A stretch of 64,000 nucleotides of DNA. Origin: Pyruvatibacter sp. HU-CL02332. GTDB taxonomy: Bacteria > Pseudomonadota > Alphaproteobacteria > CGMCC-115125. The DNA is taken from the NCBI RefSeq assembly GCF_040362765.1, contig NZ_BAABWK010000002.1:434001-498000 (forward strand), written 5' to 3'. Positions 9,425-19,487 of this stretch are shown here, one piece after another. A model generated the notes under the pieces. It was not told the origin of the DNA. It searched no databases and saw only the letters and a program-made list of their open reading frames with translations. Each line of letters opens with the position of its first letter. Positions within the stretch are counted from its first letter, which is position 1. The translations under genes and the position numbers were made by a program.

Positions 9425-10789
9425 CTACCTGTAAGTGACGGCTCTGACCGCCTCGACGACTTCAGCAGCACTTGGCAGTGCCAGTTTTTCAAGATTGGCA
9501 GCATAGGGCATGGGCACGTCCTTGCCTGCTACGCGCATCACTGGCGCATCAAGATGATCAAACGCATCTTGCATCAGCATTGCGGAAATCTCTGACCCGA
9601 TGCCGCAGATGCTCCAACCTTCTTCTACGGTTACGCAGCGATTGGTCTTTTTGACGCTGTCGATGATCGCCTGCTTGTCGAGCGGACGGATTGTACGAAG
9701 GTCGATGACTTCTGCATTGATACCGGCAGCCTCAAGCTCAGGCAGTGCATCCATCACATAAGTCAGGCTGTGGGAGTGCGAGACGATGGTAACGTCCGTA
9801 CCTTCCTTCAATACCTTTGCCTTGCCGATGGGCACGATCCAATCGTCGGTGTCCGGCACATCAAAGGTCTTGCCGTACATCACTTCGTTTTCAAGGAAGA
9901 TCACCGGGTTTGGATCTCGGATAGCTGCTTTTAGCAGTCCCTTGGCGTCCGCTGCAGAGTACGGAGCTACAACCACGAGGCCGGGAATATGGGCGTACCA
10001 GGCAGCATAGTCCTGGCTGTGTTGGGCACCGACACGGGCTGCAGCCCCGTTGGGCCCTCTAAACACGATCGGGCAGCCAATCTTGCCACCCGCCATGTAG
10101 CGGGTTTTGGCCGCAGAGTTGATAATCTGGTCAATGGCCTGCATGGCAAAGTTGAACGTCATAAATTCAACAATCGGCCGAAGGTCGGCGAAAGCGGCAC
10201 CAACACCAATACCGGCAAATCCATGCTCGGTAATAGGTGTGTCAATGACGCGCCGGGGGCCAAACTCGTCGAGCAAGCCCTGAGTAACCTTGTAGGCACC
10301 TTGGTATTCAGCGACTTCCTCACCCATGACGAAGACGCGATCATCCGCCCGCATCTCTTCAGCCATTGCATCACGCAATGCCTCACGAACCGTAATGGAC
10401 ACCATAGCAGTGCCCGAAGGGACATCCGGTTCTGCGACTTCTACTGGTGTAGGTGCTGGCCCGACAGCAGAACTTGGCTCGGAAGCCTCAGCCGCTGGCG
10501 CTGGTTTTGGCGCCACAGGTGCCGCATCCATTGCGTTGGCGTCTTCACCGTCTTCCAGCAGCACGGCAATCACGTCATTGACAGGCACAGCCTCTGTGCC
10601 TTCTGCCACCAGGAGCTTGCCGACTATGCCTTCGTCCACGGCTTCCACTTCCATGGTGGCCTTGTCGGTTTCAATCTCAGCAATGACATCGCCTGATGAG
10701 ACTGTATCGCCTTCCTTGACCAGCCATTTGGCAAGAGTGCCTTCTTCCATGGTGGGCGATAGCGCGGGCATGGTGATGTTAGTGGGCAT
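9425..10789 (-). CDS. pdhB: Pyruvate dehydrogenase E1 beta subunit with N-terminal lipoyl domain
   Basis: Beta subunit of the thiamine-diphosphate-dependent E1. Unlike most homologues (about 330 aa), this 454-residue protein starts with a complete lipoyl domain (lipoyl Lys in [15 protein letters not shown]) joined by an Ala/Pro/Glu linker to the transketolase-like core, which begins [13 protein letters not shown] and contains [16 protein letters not shown]. This fusion is typical of alphaproteobacterial pdhB. Lipoyl residues 7-54 are identical to those of PdhC. The ATG overlaps the pdhA stop as TAATG. Confidence 0.96.
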   Translation of the reverse strand: MPTNITMPALSPTMEEGTLAKWLVKEGDTVSSGDVIAEIETDKATMEVEAVDEGIVGKLLVAEGTEAVPVNDVIAVLLEDGEDANAMDAAPVAPKPAPAAEASEPSSAVGPAPTPVEVAEPDVPSGTAMVSITVREALRDAMAEEMRADDRVFVMGEEVAEYQGAYKVTQGLLDEFGPRRVIDTPITEHGFAGIGVGAAFADLRPIVEFMTFNFAMQAIDQIINSAAKTRYMAGGKIGCPIVFRGPNGAAARVGAQHSQDYAAWYAHIPGLVVVAPYSAADAKGLLKAAIRDPNPVIFLENEVMYGKTFDVPDTDDWIVPIGKAKVLKEGTDVTIVSHSHSLTYVMDALPELEAAGINAEVIDLRTIRPLDKQAIIDSVKKTNRCVTVEEGWSICGIGSEISAMLMQDAFDHLDAPVMRVAGKDVPMPYAANLEKLALPSAAEVVEAVRAVTYR

Positions 10790-11898
10790 TAGCGTGCGCC
10801 TCCTTCAAGAGGGGCATAGATATCAGTCCACAGTTCCTTGGGATCAGGCTCAGGGCTTTCCTGCGCAAATTCGGCAGCCGCTGACACCTCATCCTTGATT
10901 TCCCGGTCAATCTTTTTGAGGTCGTCTTCGCTCGCCCATTTTCCATCCAGAATGCGGGCCCGCACCATGTCGATGGGGTCATGCTCTGCCCGCATCTTCT
11001 GCACTTCATCCTTTGAGCGGTATTTCGCCGGGTCAGACATGGAGTGGCCGCGATAGCGGTAGGTTTTCATCTCAAGGATGATCGGCCCATTGCCGTCACG
11101 GCACCATTGGGCGGCGCGGGACGCTGCCTCACGCACTTGCGCCACGTCCATGCCGTCCACTTCTTCGCCGGGAATGTTGAACGAGCGCCCTCGCTTGTAG
11201 AGATGGGTTTCAGCAGCGGCACGCTTCAAAGAGGTGCCCATGGCATAGCCATTGTTCTCGATCACATAGATGACCGGCAGCTTCCAGAGTTCCGCCATGT
11301 TGAAGGCTTCGTAGACCTGCCCCTGATTGGACGCGCCCTCACCAAAGAAGGTCGCCGATACATGTCCGTTATCCCGGTAGGCATTGGCAAAGGCCAGCCC
11401 TGTGCCGATGGGAACCTGCGCTCCGACAATCCCGTGACCGCCATAAAATGCTTTCTCAGTCGAGAACATATGCATTGAGCCCCCCTTACCCCGGGAATAC
11501 CCACCGGCGCGGCCCGTCAACTCGGCCATCACCCCTTTGGGATCCATCTTCTTGGCAAGCATGTGACCGTGGTCGCGGTAGGAGGTAATCACCTGATCAC
11601 CATCCTCGAGCGCCATCTCAACGCCGGTCACGACGGCTTCCTGCCCGATATACAGGTGACAGAAGCCACCAATGAGGCCCATGCCGTACATCTGTCCGGC
11701 GCGCTCCTCAAATCGGCGAATCATCAACATGTCCCGATAGGCCTGGAGCGTATCTTCCTTGGACATTTTGGGGTTTGCGCGTTTGATCTTGTCCCACGCC
11801 GCCTGGGAAACGTCCTGCCGCTCGGCTTCGGTCTGAGCGATGGATTTCGACGCGGTTTTCTTTGAGGCGGATTTTGACGCCGTGCTGCGCGCAGCCAT
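10789..11898 (-). CDS. pdhA: Pyruvate dehydrogenase E1 alpha subunit
   Basis: Alpha subunit of E1; decarboxylates pyruvate using thiamine diphosphate. It has 369 aa with a Lys/Ser/Ala-rich N-terminal extension of about 30 residues before the core ([19 protein letters not shown]). The phosphorylation-loop-like segment [11 protein letters not shown] is present. The Mg/ThDP motif reads GEGASNQGQ and ends IENNGYAMG; most homologues have GDG at the first position. Its TAA overlaps pdhB by one base. Transcription may begin upstream at ftsB or in the 189-bp gap at 11899-12087. Confidence 0.95.
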   Translation of the reverse strand: MAARSTASKSASKKTASKSIAQTEAERQDVSQAAWDKIKRANPKMSKEDTLQAYRDMLMIRRFEERAGQMYGMGLIGGFCHLYIGQEAVVTGVEMALEDGDQVITSYRDHGHMLAKKMDPKGVMAELTGRAGGYSRGKGGSMHMFSTEKAFYGGHGIVGAQVPIGTGLAFANAYRDNGHVSATFFGEGASNQGQVYEAFNMAELWKLPVIYVIENNGYAMGTSLKRAAAETHLYKRGRSFNIPGEEVDGMDVAQVREAASRAAQWCRDGNGPIILEMKTYRYRGHSMSDPAKYRSKDEVQKMRAEHDPIDMVRARILDGKWASEDDLKKIDREIKDEVSAAAEFAQESPEPDPKELWTDIYAPLEGGAR

Positions 11899-12087
11899 TT
11901 AGGACTCCCTCGTGCCGACAACCGGCAAATGACGTGATTTGGTCAAAGTCTACCGCGCCAAGGTTTAATGCGCGATGCACTCCCGCGCACAAAACCGTCG
12001 AATGCAGGTGGCCACGGGTTACAAAATTGTGAGAACCGGGTCGTTTTCGCAATCGGGCCGAAACAGCCTGATAACCGGCAAAACTGA

Positions 12088-12450
12088 CTACTCGTCAACA
12101 AAGACGGTCAACTCGTCAGGGTGTGCAAAACCGAGGGCAGCGCGCGCGCGCTCATCCAGCAAATCCGGGTCCAGGCTTTCGGGACGCAAAAGCGCCACAT
12201 CGCGTTCAAGATCACGTCTGATCTGCTGCGCCGAGAGAACCTTTTGGGACAACTCCTGGCGCACTTCGCGTATCTCAGCGAGCCGCAACAGGCCATTGTC
12301 GCCATGGATAGCGTGGTAGGCGAAGTAGCCCATGATGCACAGGCAAGCCACCGGTACGATGGCCCTACCCAAACGCGACCGCAAACCGTCTCGTTCAGCG
12401 GAGTAGCGCCCACCGTAATGCGTCGTGCGAATCGTCTCGTGCATCTTCAT
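12088..12450 (-). CDS. ftsB: FtsB/DivIC-type septum formation initiator
   Basis: Small bitopic divisome protein of the FtsB/DivIC family; connects FtsQ and FtsL to activate septal peptidoglycan synthesis. In 120 aa there is a short basic cytoplasmic N-terminus, one membrane segment (IVPVACLCIMGYFAYHAI), a coiled coil (LLRLAEIREVRQELSQKVL) and a C-terminal region ending RARAALGFAHPDELTVFVDE, matching the conserved ERARxxLGxxxPxE pattern. In Alphaproteobacteria this gene commonly precedes pdhA, as here. Upstream lies an unusual cluster of GANTC sites. An alternative ATG two codons in is equally possible. Confidence 0.82.
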   Translation of the reverse strand: MKMHETIRTTHYGGRYSAERDGLRSRLGRAIVPVACLCIMGYFAYHAIHGDNGLLRLAEIREVRQELSQKVLSAQQIRRDLERDVALLRPESLDPDLLDERARAALGFAHPDELTVFVDE

Positions 12451-12533
12451 ACATCCAAGGAATCACAAAAGTGATTCTTATTGCAACCCCATAAAAGTCA
12501 GTGACTTAGGGTGAGTCGCTGGAAATTTGAATC
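12429..12533. promoter_or_regulatory. Cluster of five GANTC (CcrM-type) sites upstream of ftsB
   Basis: GAATC at 12429-12433 (inside the ftsB start region), GAATC at 12460-12464, GATTC at 12473-12477, GAGTC at 12513-12517 and GAATC at 12529-12533. The second and third form a perfect inverted repeat (GAATCAC, four A, GTGATTC). GANTC is methylated by CcrM and read by GcrA in many Alphaproteobacteria, often at cell division promoters. Five in 105 bp far exceeds the one per 256 bp expected by chance. That it controls ftsB is inference. Confidence 0.55.
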
Positions 12534-12610
12534 CGGCTGTTCATGAGCAAGAGAGGCCGTGTGATAGTGGTCTGTGCAGAGCGCACACGCCACAAATGCG
12601 AGACACGGAC

Positions 12611-13096
12611 ATGCTGACTATACGCCCGGCCACCAATGCGGATTCTGATGTGATCTGGGGCATGTTGGAGCCGGTCATCCGAGCTGGCGAAACCTATGCC
12701 CTACCCCGAGATTTCAGCCGTGAGGATGCACTCGCGTACTGGCTGGCTTCTGACAAACACACTTTTGTTGCCCTTGAAGACGGTGCAGCGCTGGGCACCT
12801 ACTACATGAAGGCGAACCAGATGGGCGGCGGCTCCCACGTGGCCAACTGCGGCTATGTGACGTCAGTTGACGCGCGAGGGCGCGGCATCGCGGCCGCCAT
12901 GTGCGAACACTCTCAGGATGAGGCTCGTCGCCGCAACTTTACCGCGATGCAGTTCAATCTCGTGGTCGCAACCAACACGGGGGCTGTCGCTCTATGGCAG
13001 AGGTTGGGCTTTGAAATCATGGGAACACTCCCCGGCGCCTTTGCACATCCAACACTTGGCCATGTTGATGCCCACATCATGTTCAAAATTCTCTAG
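12611..13096 (+). CDS. GNAT family N-acetyltransferase
   Basis: A 161-residue acetyltransferase of the GNAT fold; the substrate is unknown. It begins LTIRPATNADSDVIWGMLEP (beta1-alpha1). The acetyl-CoA pyrophosphate loop is VDARGRGIAAAMCEHS, and NTGAVALWQRLGFEIMGTLP is the usual beta6-beta7 region with the LGF motif. The ATG at 12611 begins directly at the domain; an ATG at 12596 is five codons earlier. It is transcribed away from ftsB across the GANTC-rich intergenic region. A YhhY or Pat-like small-molecule acetylase is possible. Confidence 0.88.
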   Translation: MLTIRPATNADSDVIWGMLEPVIRAGETYALPRDFSREDALAYWLASDKHTFVALEDGAALGTYYMKANQMGGGSHVANCGYVTSVDARGRGIAAAMCEHSQDEARRRNFTAMQFNLVVATNTGAVALWQRLGFEIMGTLPGAFAHPTLGHVDAHIMFKIL

Positions 13097-13146
13097 ATCA
13101 AGCGGCCCCCGGTCCGCCCTTTCCTGATTTGTATTGAGTTTTGATC

Positions 13147-13995
13147 ATGTATTTGCGCCCCTCCCTTTTTGTTGCGTTGATGGTTGTTGTCATGCCCGTT
13201 GGTTCTGCTGTTGCCCAATCTGATGCCCAAGCCGCCTGCACGCTTGTTGCCCGGTCTGACACCGGTGAAATCCTGGTTGAAGAAGGTGACTGCGACAGGC
13301 GTGCGACGCCTGCATCAACTTTCAAGCTACCTTTGGCGGTCATCGGATTTGATACCCGCGTGCTCACATCCCCAGAGGCGCCGGCTGTTGACTTCGACCC
13401 GAACAAGCATGTCGCCTGGATTGAAAACTGGAAGGCCACCACAACGCCCCGCACATGGTTGCGGGATTCAGTTGTTTGGTACTCATGGGAAGTGACCCGC
13501 CCGTTGGGTCTTGACGGCATAGAGACGTATCTGGAGCGTTTCAACTACGGCAATCGGGACATGAGCGGCACTGCAGGGGAAAACAACGGGATTACCCATG
13601 CATGGCTGAGCTCGTCGCTGGCTATCTCCCCGCGGGAGCAGATCGCATTCCTCAGCAAACTCATGATGCGCTCGCTACCAGTCAAAGTCGCATCCCAGGA
13701 ACTCGCCATTGAAGCAACGGCGTCTTATGAGTTCGACGATGATCGCATTGCCAAAGGAAAGACTGGAAATGGGTTTGCCCGCGGCACGGATGGGGCCGTT
13801 ATGCGTGACCGGCAGGTTGGGTGGTTCATTGGCTGGACCAATGACTGGCCAAAGGGCGAAAACGTGGCTGAAGATACACCGTTGGTCTTCGCGAGGCTCA
13901 TCCTGGATGGGGGCCCGACCGAGGGCTACGCCAGTGTCCGTGCTCGGGACAGCCTGCTTGCTGATTTGCCGCGCTATCTCGACACAACCAACTAG
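13147..13995 (+). CDS. Class D (OXA-type) beta-lactamase
   Basis: Predicted periplasmic serine beta-lactamase of class D. A signal peptide covers residues 1-23 (cleavage after GSAVA). All class D landmarks are present in order: S57-T-F-K60 (nucleophile and carbamylatable Lys), S108-V-V110, Y134-G-N136, W153 in the WLSSSLAIS segment and K205-T-G207. Length 282 aa is typical. The ATG at 13147 is preferred over the TTG two codons earlier. There is no insertion sequence, integron or resistance gene nearby, so this looks like an intrinsic chromosomal enzyme. Its 3' end overlaps the convergent isomerase gene by 4 nt. Substrate range cannot be judged. Confidence 0.93.
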   Translation: MYLRPSLFVALMVVVMPVGSAVAQSDAQAACTLVARSDTGEILVEEGDCDRRATPASTFKLPLAVIGFDTRVLTSPEAPAVDFDPNKHVAWIENWKATTTPRTWLRDSVVWYSWEVTRPLGLDGIETYLERFNYGNRDMSGTAGENNGITHAWLSSSLAISPREQIAFLSKLMMRSLPVKVASQELAIEATASYEFDDDRIAKGKTGNGFARGTDGAVMRDRQVGWFIGWTNDWPKGENVAEDTPLVFARLILDGGPTEGYASVRARDSLLADLPRYLDTTN

Positions 13996-14615
13996 TCTTT
14001 GTTTGCAAGCCACTCCTCGAGCAGGACCAACCGGTCATTGCCGAACCACAGATGGCCATCGCAAACAAATGTTGGTGCACCGAACACCCCTGCAGCAATG
14101 CCGCTTTCAATGTGGCTTTGGTGCAGCGCTTCGGTTTGCGGCGATGTTAGCGCCTCTGAATAGGCTGCGGCGTCCAACCCCAGCGCAACAGCTATCTCAA
14201 CAAGCTCCATATCGGTCAATGACCGACGCTCACTCTGAAACATCGCCGCAAATATCGCCTTCGACATGGCTTCGGCCTTGCCAAGTGCGGCTCCCGCGAC
14301 GGCTGCCAGCGAGAACTGGTGGCGGTCTCCTTCCAGACGTCCATCAATCTCAACGTATGGAATGCCATAGTGCCGCGCCCACCGCGCAACATCGCGTAAA
14401 CGATATTCAACATCATAGGCACCTGACGGGGGTTCAGACGCGAAGGGATTCTGCCCCTGCTTGTTCATCAGGTCGGGCGTGAAAAGCGGCTTCCACACGA
14501 ATGTTGCACCGGTTCTCTCAGCGATGCCGTCAAGTTGCGTATGTGCCAGATAGGAGTAGCGGCTGGATAGCCCGAAATAGAAATCGACTGTCTTGCCATT
14601 GGATTTACCAGCCAT
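13992..14615 (-). CDS. 2-hydroxychromene-2-carboxylate isomerase-like DsbA/GST-kappa protein
   Basis: A 207-residue thioredoxin-fold protein of the HCCA isomerase/GST kappa group. It starts VDFYFGLSSRYSYLAH, where a Ser replaces the DsbA cysteine pair, as usual in this family, and ends with the domain close GAPTFVCDGHLWFGNDRL. Members isomerise hydroxychromene carboxylates with glutathione in aromatic degradation, but most genomic homologues have unknown substrates. The start at 14615 is supported by GAGAGG nine bases upstream; a GTG eight codons earlier lacks this. It is divergent from the hydrolase gene at 14733. Confidence 0.82.
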   Translation of the reverse strand: MAGKSNGKTVDFYFGLSSRYSYLAHTQLDGIAERTGATFVWKPLFTPDLMNKQGQNPFASEPPSGAYDVEYRLRDVARWARHYGIPYVEIDGRLEGDRHQFSLAAVAGAALGKAEAMSKAIFAAMFQSERRSLTDMELVEIAVALGLDAAAYSEALTSPQTEALHQSHIESGIAAGVFGAPTFVCDGHLWFGNDRLVLLEEWLANKD

Positions 14616-14732
14616 CTCACTCGCCCTCTCTTGCGGCACAAGGCCTGATCATCCCATTGTGTGACCAACAAAAACAGAAGAACACCGTCAGCAAGGCAAA
14701 GCAGCCGTGCGGACTAGTTGGGAGACAAAATC

Positions 14733-15656
14733 ATGGTTGAACTCACACGCGATCCACGCACGGATCGGGGCGAACGCATCACCTATACAAGCAGCGACGC
14801 TTTTGAATTCACGCAGATCCTGGATGGCTCCGCAAAACCCCAGGAAATCTTTGGCGACCTGGAATTGCCAAAAGGCGATGGCCCCTTTCCCTGTGTCGTG
14901 ATGTGTCATGGGTCTTACGGGTGGCGATCACACCATCTGGATTATGCCGACATGTTTCATGAAATGGGCATCGCCACTTTCCGCCCGCACTCGTTTGAAG
15001 CGCGCGGCACGCTGGAAGTCTCCACCACCCAGATCGACGTCACCATGGCCATGATGATTTGCGATGCGTATGCCGCGCTGGCATTGCTCGCAGATAATCC
15101 AAAGATTGATGCAAAACGGGTTGCCATTGCCGGCTGGAGCCTTGGCGGCGGCATGGCAACATATGCCGCCTGGCTGCCGATTGCCGAAAAACTCAGCGAG
15201 AACGGTCGACGCTTTGCAGCACATATGCCGGTCTATCCGGCAACACACATCAAGGTTGAGGACAATCGCTGGTCCAACGCACCCATGTGCACATTGATGG
15301 GCGAGGCAGAGGACTACACGCCTGCCGCTCCGGCTGTTGAACTGACCGATGATATCAACGCGCATGGGGGCAATGCCGAAATCATTCTGTACCCGGAGAG
15401 CTATCACTCGTTCGACAGCACAGACGAATTGACGTTCCTTCCTGACGTTATCGCGCTGCCACCCACCCGCAATATCACTGTCACAGCGGATGGCCGAATG
15501 ATGACCGACAAGGGTGTGGATGTTTCAAGCCGTGAAGCACGCATCGAAGGATTTGCCACCATGACAAAACGGGGCGCGCATATTGGCGGCAACCCGGCAA
15601 TGCGTGAAAAGGCATTTGCGGATGCGAAGGCCTTCATGACGCGCACGCTTCTCTAA
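14733..15656 (+). CDS. Dienelactone hydrolase-like alpha/beta hydrolase
   Basis: A 307-residue cytoplasmic alpha/beta hydrolase. The oxyanion region is CHGSYGWR, the nucleophile elbow is GWSLGGGM (G-x-S-x-G) and the catalytic His is in ESYHSFDS. A ribosome binding site GGGAG lies seven bases before ATG 14733, so the TTG at 14718 is rejected. The C-terminal 70 residues, after the His, form an extra segment not in minimal dienelactone hydrolases. It forms a two-gene unit with the Rossmann protein that begins 13 bases after its stop. The substrate is unknown. Confidence 0.82.
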   Translation: MVELTRDPRTDRGERITYTSSDAFEFTQILDGSAKPQEIFGDLELPKGDGPFPCVVMCHGSYGWRSHHLDYADMFHEMGIATFRPHSFEARGTLEVSTTQIDVTMAMMICDAYAALALLADNPKIDAKRVAIAGWSLGGGMATYAAWLPIAEKLSENGRRFAAHMPVYPATHIKVEDNRWSNAPMCTLMGEAEDYTPAAPAVELTDDINAHGGNAEIILYPESYHSFDSTDELTFLPDVIALPPTRNITVTADGRMMTDKGVDVSSREARIEGFATMTKRGAHIGGNPAMREKAFADAKAFMTRTLL

Positions 15657-15668
15657 GGAGACCAGCGT

Positions 15669-16217
15669 ATGTCGCTTCTGCTCATCGGCACCACGGGCAT
15701 GCTGAAATCTGCAGCGCAGCAGATCGCTAAGGACACGCAGGGAGATGTCGTTGTTTTATCGAGGCGAGCGAGCAGTTTCTCCTTTGACGATGCAGCGCTG
15801 CATAGTCGGACCCACACCTATGATATCGACTGGGCGGATGGTCCTGCATTTCTGTCGGCACTTGATGAGATAGCTGCATCACACGGCCCCTTTGCGGCAT
15901 CCCTGATCTGGATGCATGGGCGTGATGAACCATTACGGTCGCACATCTCACACCAGATAGCGGCAGATGGGACACTGATTGAGGTTCTGGGCTCGGCAGC
16001 CTCTCGTCCCAGCGCGTTAGGAGAGGTACGTGTCCGGCATATGCAGGGGCTGCCGCATGTCCGCTACCGGCAGGTGCTTCTTGGCTTCGTCCACGAAGAT
16101 GGCCAATCCCGCTGGTTGACCCATGAGGAAATTTGCGAAGGCGCGCTTCAAGCGTTTGCCTCGGACGACAGTGTTACGATCGCAGGCCAGGTCGAGCCCT
16201 GGAACCTGCGACCATAA
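15669..16217 (+). CDS. Rossmann-fold short-chain dehydrogenase-like protein
   Basis: A 182-residue protein with an N-terminal nucleotide-binding start SLLLIGTTGMLKSAAQQI, followed by VVVLSRRASS (beta2 with a basic pair, consistent with NADP) and ASLIWMHGRDEP. No YxxxK catalytic pair of classical SDRs is visible, so it may bind a nucleotide without being a standard dehydrogenase. Ribosome binding site AAGGAGA lies seven bases upstream. It is coupled to the upstream hydrolase gene and ends six bases before the convergent eno stop, leaving no room for a terminator. Function unknown. Confidence 0.72.
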   Translation: MSLLLIGTTGMLKSAAQQIAKDTQGDVVVLSRRASSFSFDDAALHSRTHTYDIDWADGPAFLSALDEIAASHGPFAASLIWMHGRDEPLRSHISHQIAADGTLIEVLGSAASRPSALGEVRVRHMQGLPHVRYRQVLLGFVHEDGQSRWLTHEEICEGALQAFASDDSVTIAGQVEPWNLRP

Positions 16218-16223
16218 ACATCA

Positions 16224-17519
<1,296 letters not shown>

Positions 17520-17641
17520 CTATTGGGTCTATCTAGAACGGGGTCTGGTGAGGCATAAGATGGCGACTACATAGCCGAAGCCTCGATGGCTTGGAAGATG
17601 CCGTCATAATTTGTCTGTCCCGCGCACCCGGAGAGCCTGAA

Positions 17642-18286
17642 ATGCCACCCTCTAAAGCCAAGATCCGACTGTGGGGACGCAATAACTCAATCAATGTTCA
17701 GAAGGTCATCTGGACGCTGGAAGAACTGAAGGTGCCCTATGAGCGTCTTGAGGCAGGCGGTACCCACGGCGTAACGGACACCCCCGAGTACGAAGCCCTC
17801 AATCCCAACCGGCTGGTGCCGGTCATCAAGGATGGTGACACGACCATCTGGGAATCAAATGCCATCATTCGATATCTTTTCGCGACATATGCGCCTGAAA
17901 GCGGCACCGGCCTTCACTATCCCAGCGATGCGCGGGTCCGGGCGATGGAAGAACAATGGATGGACTGGCAGGCGACTGACTTCTGGCCGGAAATGCGGCC
18001 GATCTTCCACGGACTGATCCGGAAATCTCCTGACGTCACGGAAGAGATGATTGCCAAATCCACAGACTTGGTGGAATTCAAACTACGGGTTTTGAATTCA
18101 CAGCTTGATATCTCCCCATTTGTAGCGGGAAAGCGCTTCTCAATGGCCGATATTCCGGTCGGGCTGACAGTGGCGCGCTGGTACAAATTGCCGGTGGATC
18201 ACAAGCGCCATGAGCATATTGAGAGCTGGTTTGGGGTGTTGCGCGCCCGCACAGCCTTCAAGTCCGTGGACCTTCCCCTCACCTGA
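17642..18286 (+). CDS. Glutathione S-transferase family protein
   Basis: A 214-residue cytosolic GST. The N-terminal thioredoxin-like domain starts IRLWGRNNSINVQKVIWTLE and has the glutathione gamma-glutamyl site NPNRLVPVIKDGD and WESNAIIRYL (the conserved E-S pair). The C-terminal helical domain includes FVAGKRFSMADIPVGLT with the N-capping Asp. The start at 17642 has GGAGAG six bases upstream. The substrate is unknown; it is one of two GSTs in this islet (the other is at 22876). Confidence 0.88.
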   Translation: MPPSKAKIRLWGRNNSINVQKVIWTLEELKVPYERLEAGGTHGVTDTPEYEALNPNRLVPVIKDGDTTIWESNAIIRYLFATYAPESGTGLHYPSDARVRAMEEQWMDWQATDFWPEMRPIFHGLIRKSPDVTEEMIAKSTDLVEFKLRVLNSQLDISPFVAGKRFSMADIPVGLTVARWYKLPVDHKRHEHIESWFGVLRARTAFKSVDLPLT

Positions 18287-18315
18287 CCGTTTCCCGCTTG
18301 GGTTGGCGACACTTT

Positions 18316-18333
18316 AGAGTCATTGCAGACTCT
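18316..18333. promoter_or_regulatory. Inverted pair of GANTC sites upstream of fba
   Basis: AGAGTC and GACTCT form a 6-bp inverted repeat with a 6-nt loop 66 bases upstream of the fba ATG. Each arm holds a GANTC site (18317-18321 and 18328-18332). The arrangement resembles the ftsB pair. Regulation by CcrM/GcrA is a guess. Confidence 0.35.
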
Positions 18334-18398
18334 CCCGGAAGCCAGTATCAAAGCGGCCAACACGCATTCAACACCCAGAACATAGGTAGATATTCCAG

Positions 18399-19457
18399 AT
18401 GTCTGTGAAGCCCGGCGTCGTCAGCGGCGAAGACTACAAAACGCTCCTCAAGGCCTGCAAAGACGGGAAATACGCACTCCCCGCCGTCAATGTAGTGAAT
18501 TCCAACACCGCAAACGCGGTGCTGGAAGCGGCAGCGAAGAACAAGTCAGACGTCATCATTCAGGCTTCAAATGGCGGCGCGCAGTTCTATGCGGGCAAGG
18601 GTTTTCCGGACGGGGATGAAGGCAAGGTGCTGGGTGCGGTCGCATTGGCCAAGCATGTTCATATGTTGGCCGAGCACTACGGCGTCTGCGTTGTGCTGCA
18701 CACGGACCACGCCAACAAAAAACTCATTCCCTGGGTAGAGAAGCTGCTGGACCACGGCGAAGCCTTCTACAAGGAAACCGGCAAGCCGCTTTACACGTCC
18801 CACATGCTCGACCTGTCTGAAGAGCCTATCGAAGAGAACATCTCCGAGAGTGCTCGCATCCTCAAGCGCATGGTGCCGCTGGATATGAGCATCGAGATCG
18901 AGCTTGGCGTGACCGGCGGCGAAGAAGACGGTGTTGGCTCTGATGAGATCGATAACGACAAGCTCTATACGCAGCCTGAAGACGTGCTTTACGCCCACAA
19001 CATCCTGTCGCCCATCGGCCATTACTCACTCGCTGCTTCTTTCGGCAATGTCCACGGTGTCTACAAGCCCGGCAATGTGCAGCTTCGTCCTGAGATCCTG
19101 AAGAATTCTCAGGCGCTGGTGAAGGAACGCTACCAGACTGGCGACAACCCGTTGGACCTGGTGTTCCACGGTGGTTCGGGTTCTGAAAAATCCAAGATTG
19201 CGGAAGCACTGGAATACGGCGTGTTCAAGATGAACATCGATACCGATACCCAGTTTGCCCAGTCCAAGGCGGTCGGCGCCTATGTAGAAGCCAACGCTCG
19301 GGCTTTCAAATACCAGATCGATCCGGACGACGGCACGCCATACAAGAAGAAGTACGATCCGCGCACATGGCTTCGGGAAGCTGAAGTCAGCATGGTCGAG
19401 CGTCTTGATGAAGCCTTTGCGGACCTCCAGTCGGCTGGCAAGTCTATCGCTTCCTGA
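18399..19457 (+). CDS. fba: Class II fructose-bisphosphate aldolase
   Basis: Zinc-dependent aldolase that interconverts fructose 1,6-bisphosphate with the triose phosphates. At 352 aa it is of the longer E. coli FbaA type. Zinc and catalytic motifs are HTDHANKKLIPW (metal His and catalytic Asp region), YTSHMLDLSEEP, and GNVHGVYKPGNV with another metal His. The phosphate-binding loop is FHGGSGS, followed by KMNIDTDTQ. It is flanked by accessory genes, but eno and, further on, tpiA place three glycolytic genes in the region. Confidence 0.96.
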   Translation: MSVKPGVVSGEDYKTLLKACKDGKYALPAVNVVNSNTANAVLEAAAKNKSDVIIQASNGGAQFYAGKGFPDGDEGKVLGAVALAKHVHMLAEHYGVCVVLHTDHANKKLIPWVEKLLDHGEAFYKETGKPLYTSHMLDLSEEPIEENISESARILKRMVPLDMSIEIELGVTGGEEDGVGSDEIDNDKLYTQPEDVLYAHNILSPIGHYSLAASFGNVHGVYKPGNVQLRPEILKNSQALVKERYQTGDNPLDLVFHGGSGSEKSKIAEALEYGVFKMNIDTDTQFAQSKAVGAYVEANARAFKYQIDPDDGTPYKKKYDPRTWLREAEVSMVERLDEAFADLQSAGKSIAS

Positions 19458-19487
19458 GCGAAGAGAACCCGCAACGGTTTATGGCGA

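Noticed and set aside
9989-10696. Long plus-strand frame opposite pdhB
   Set aside because: Antisense to a certain gene, Cys/His-rich composition, no translation signal.
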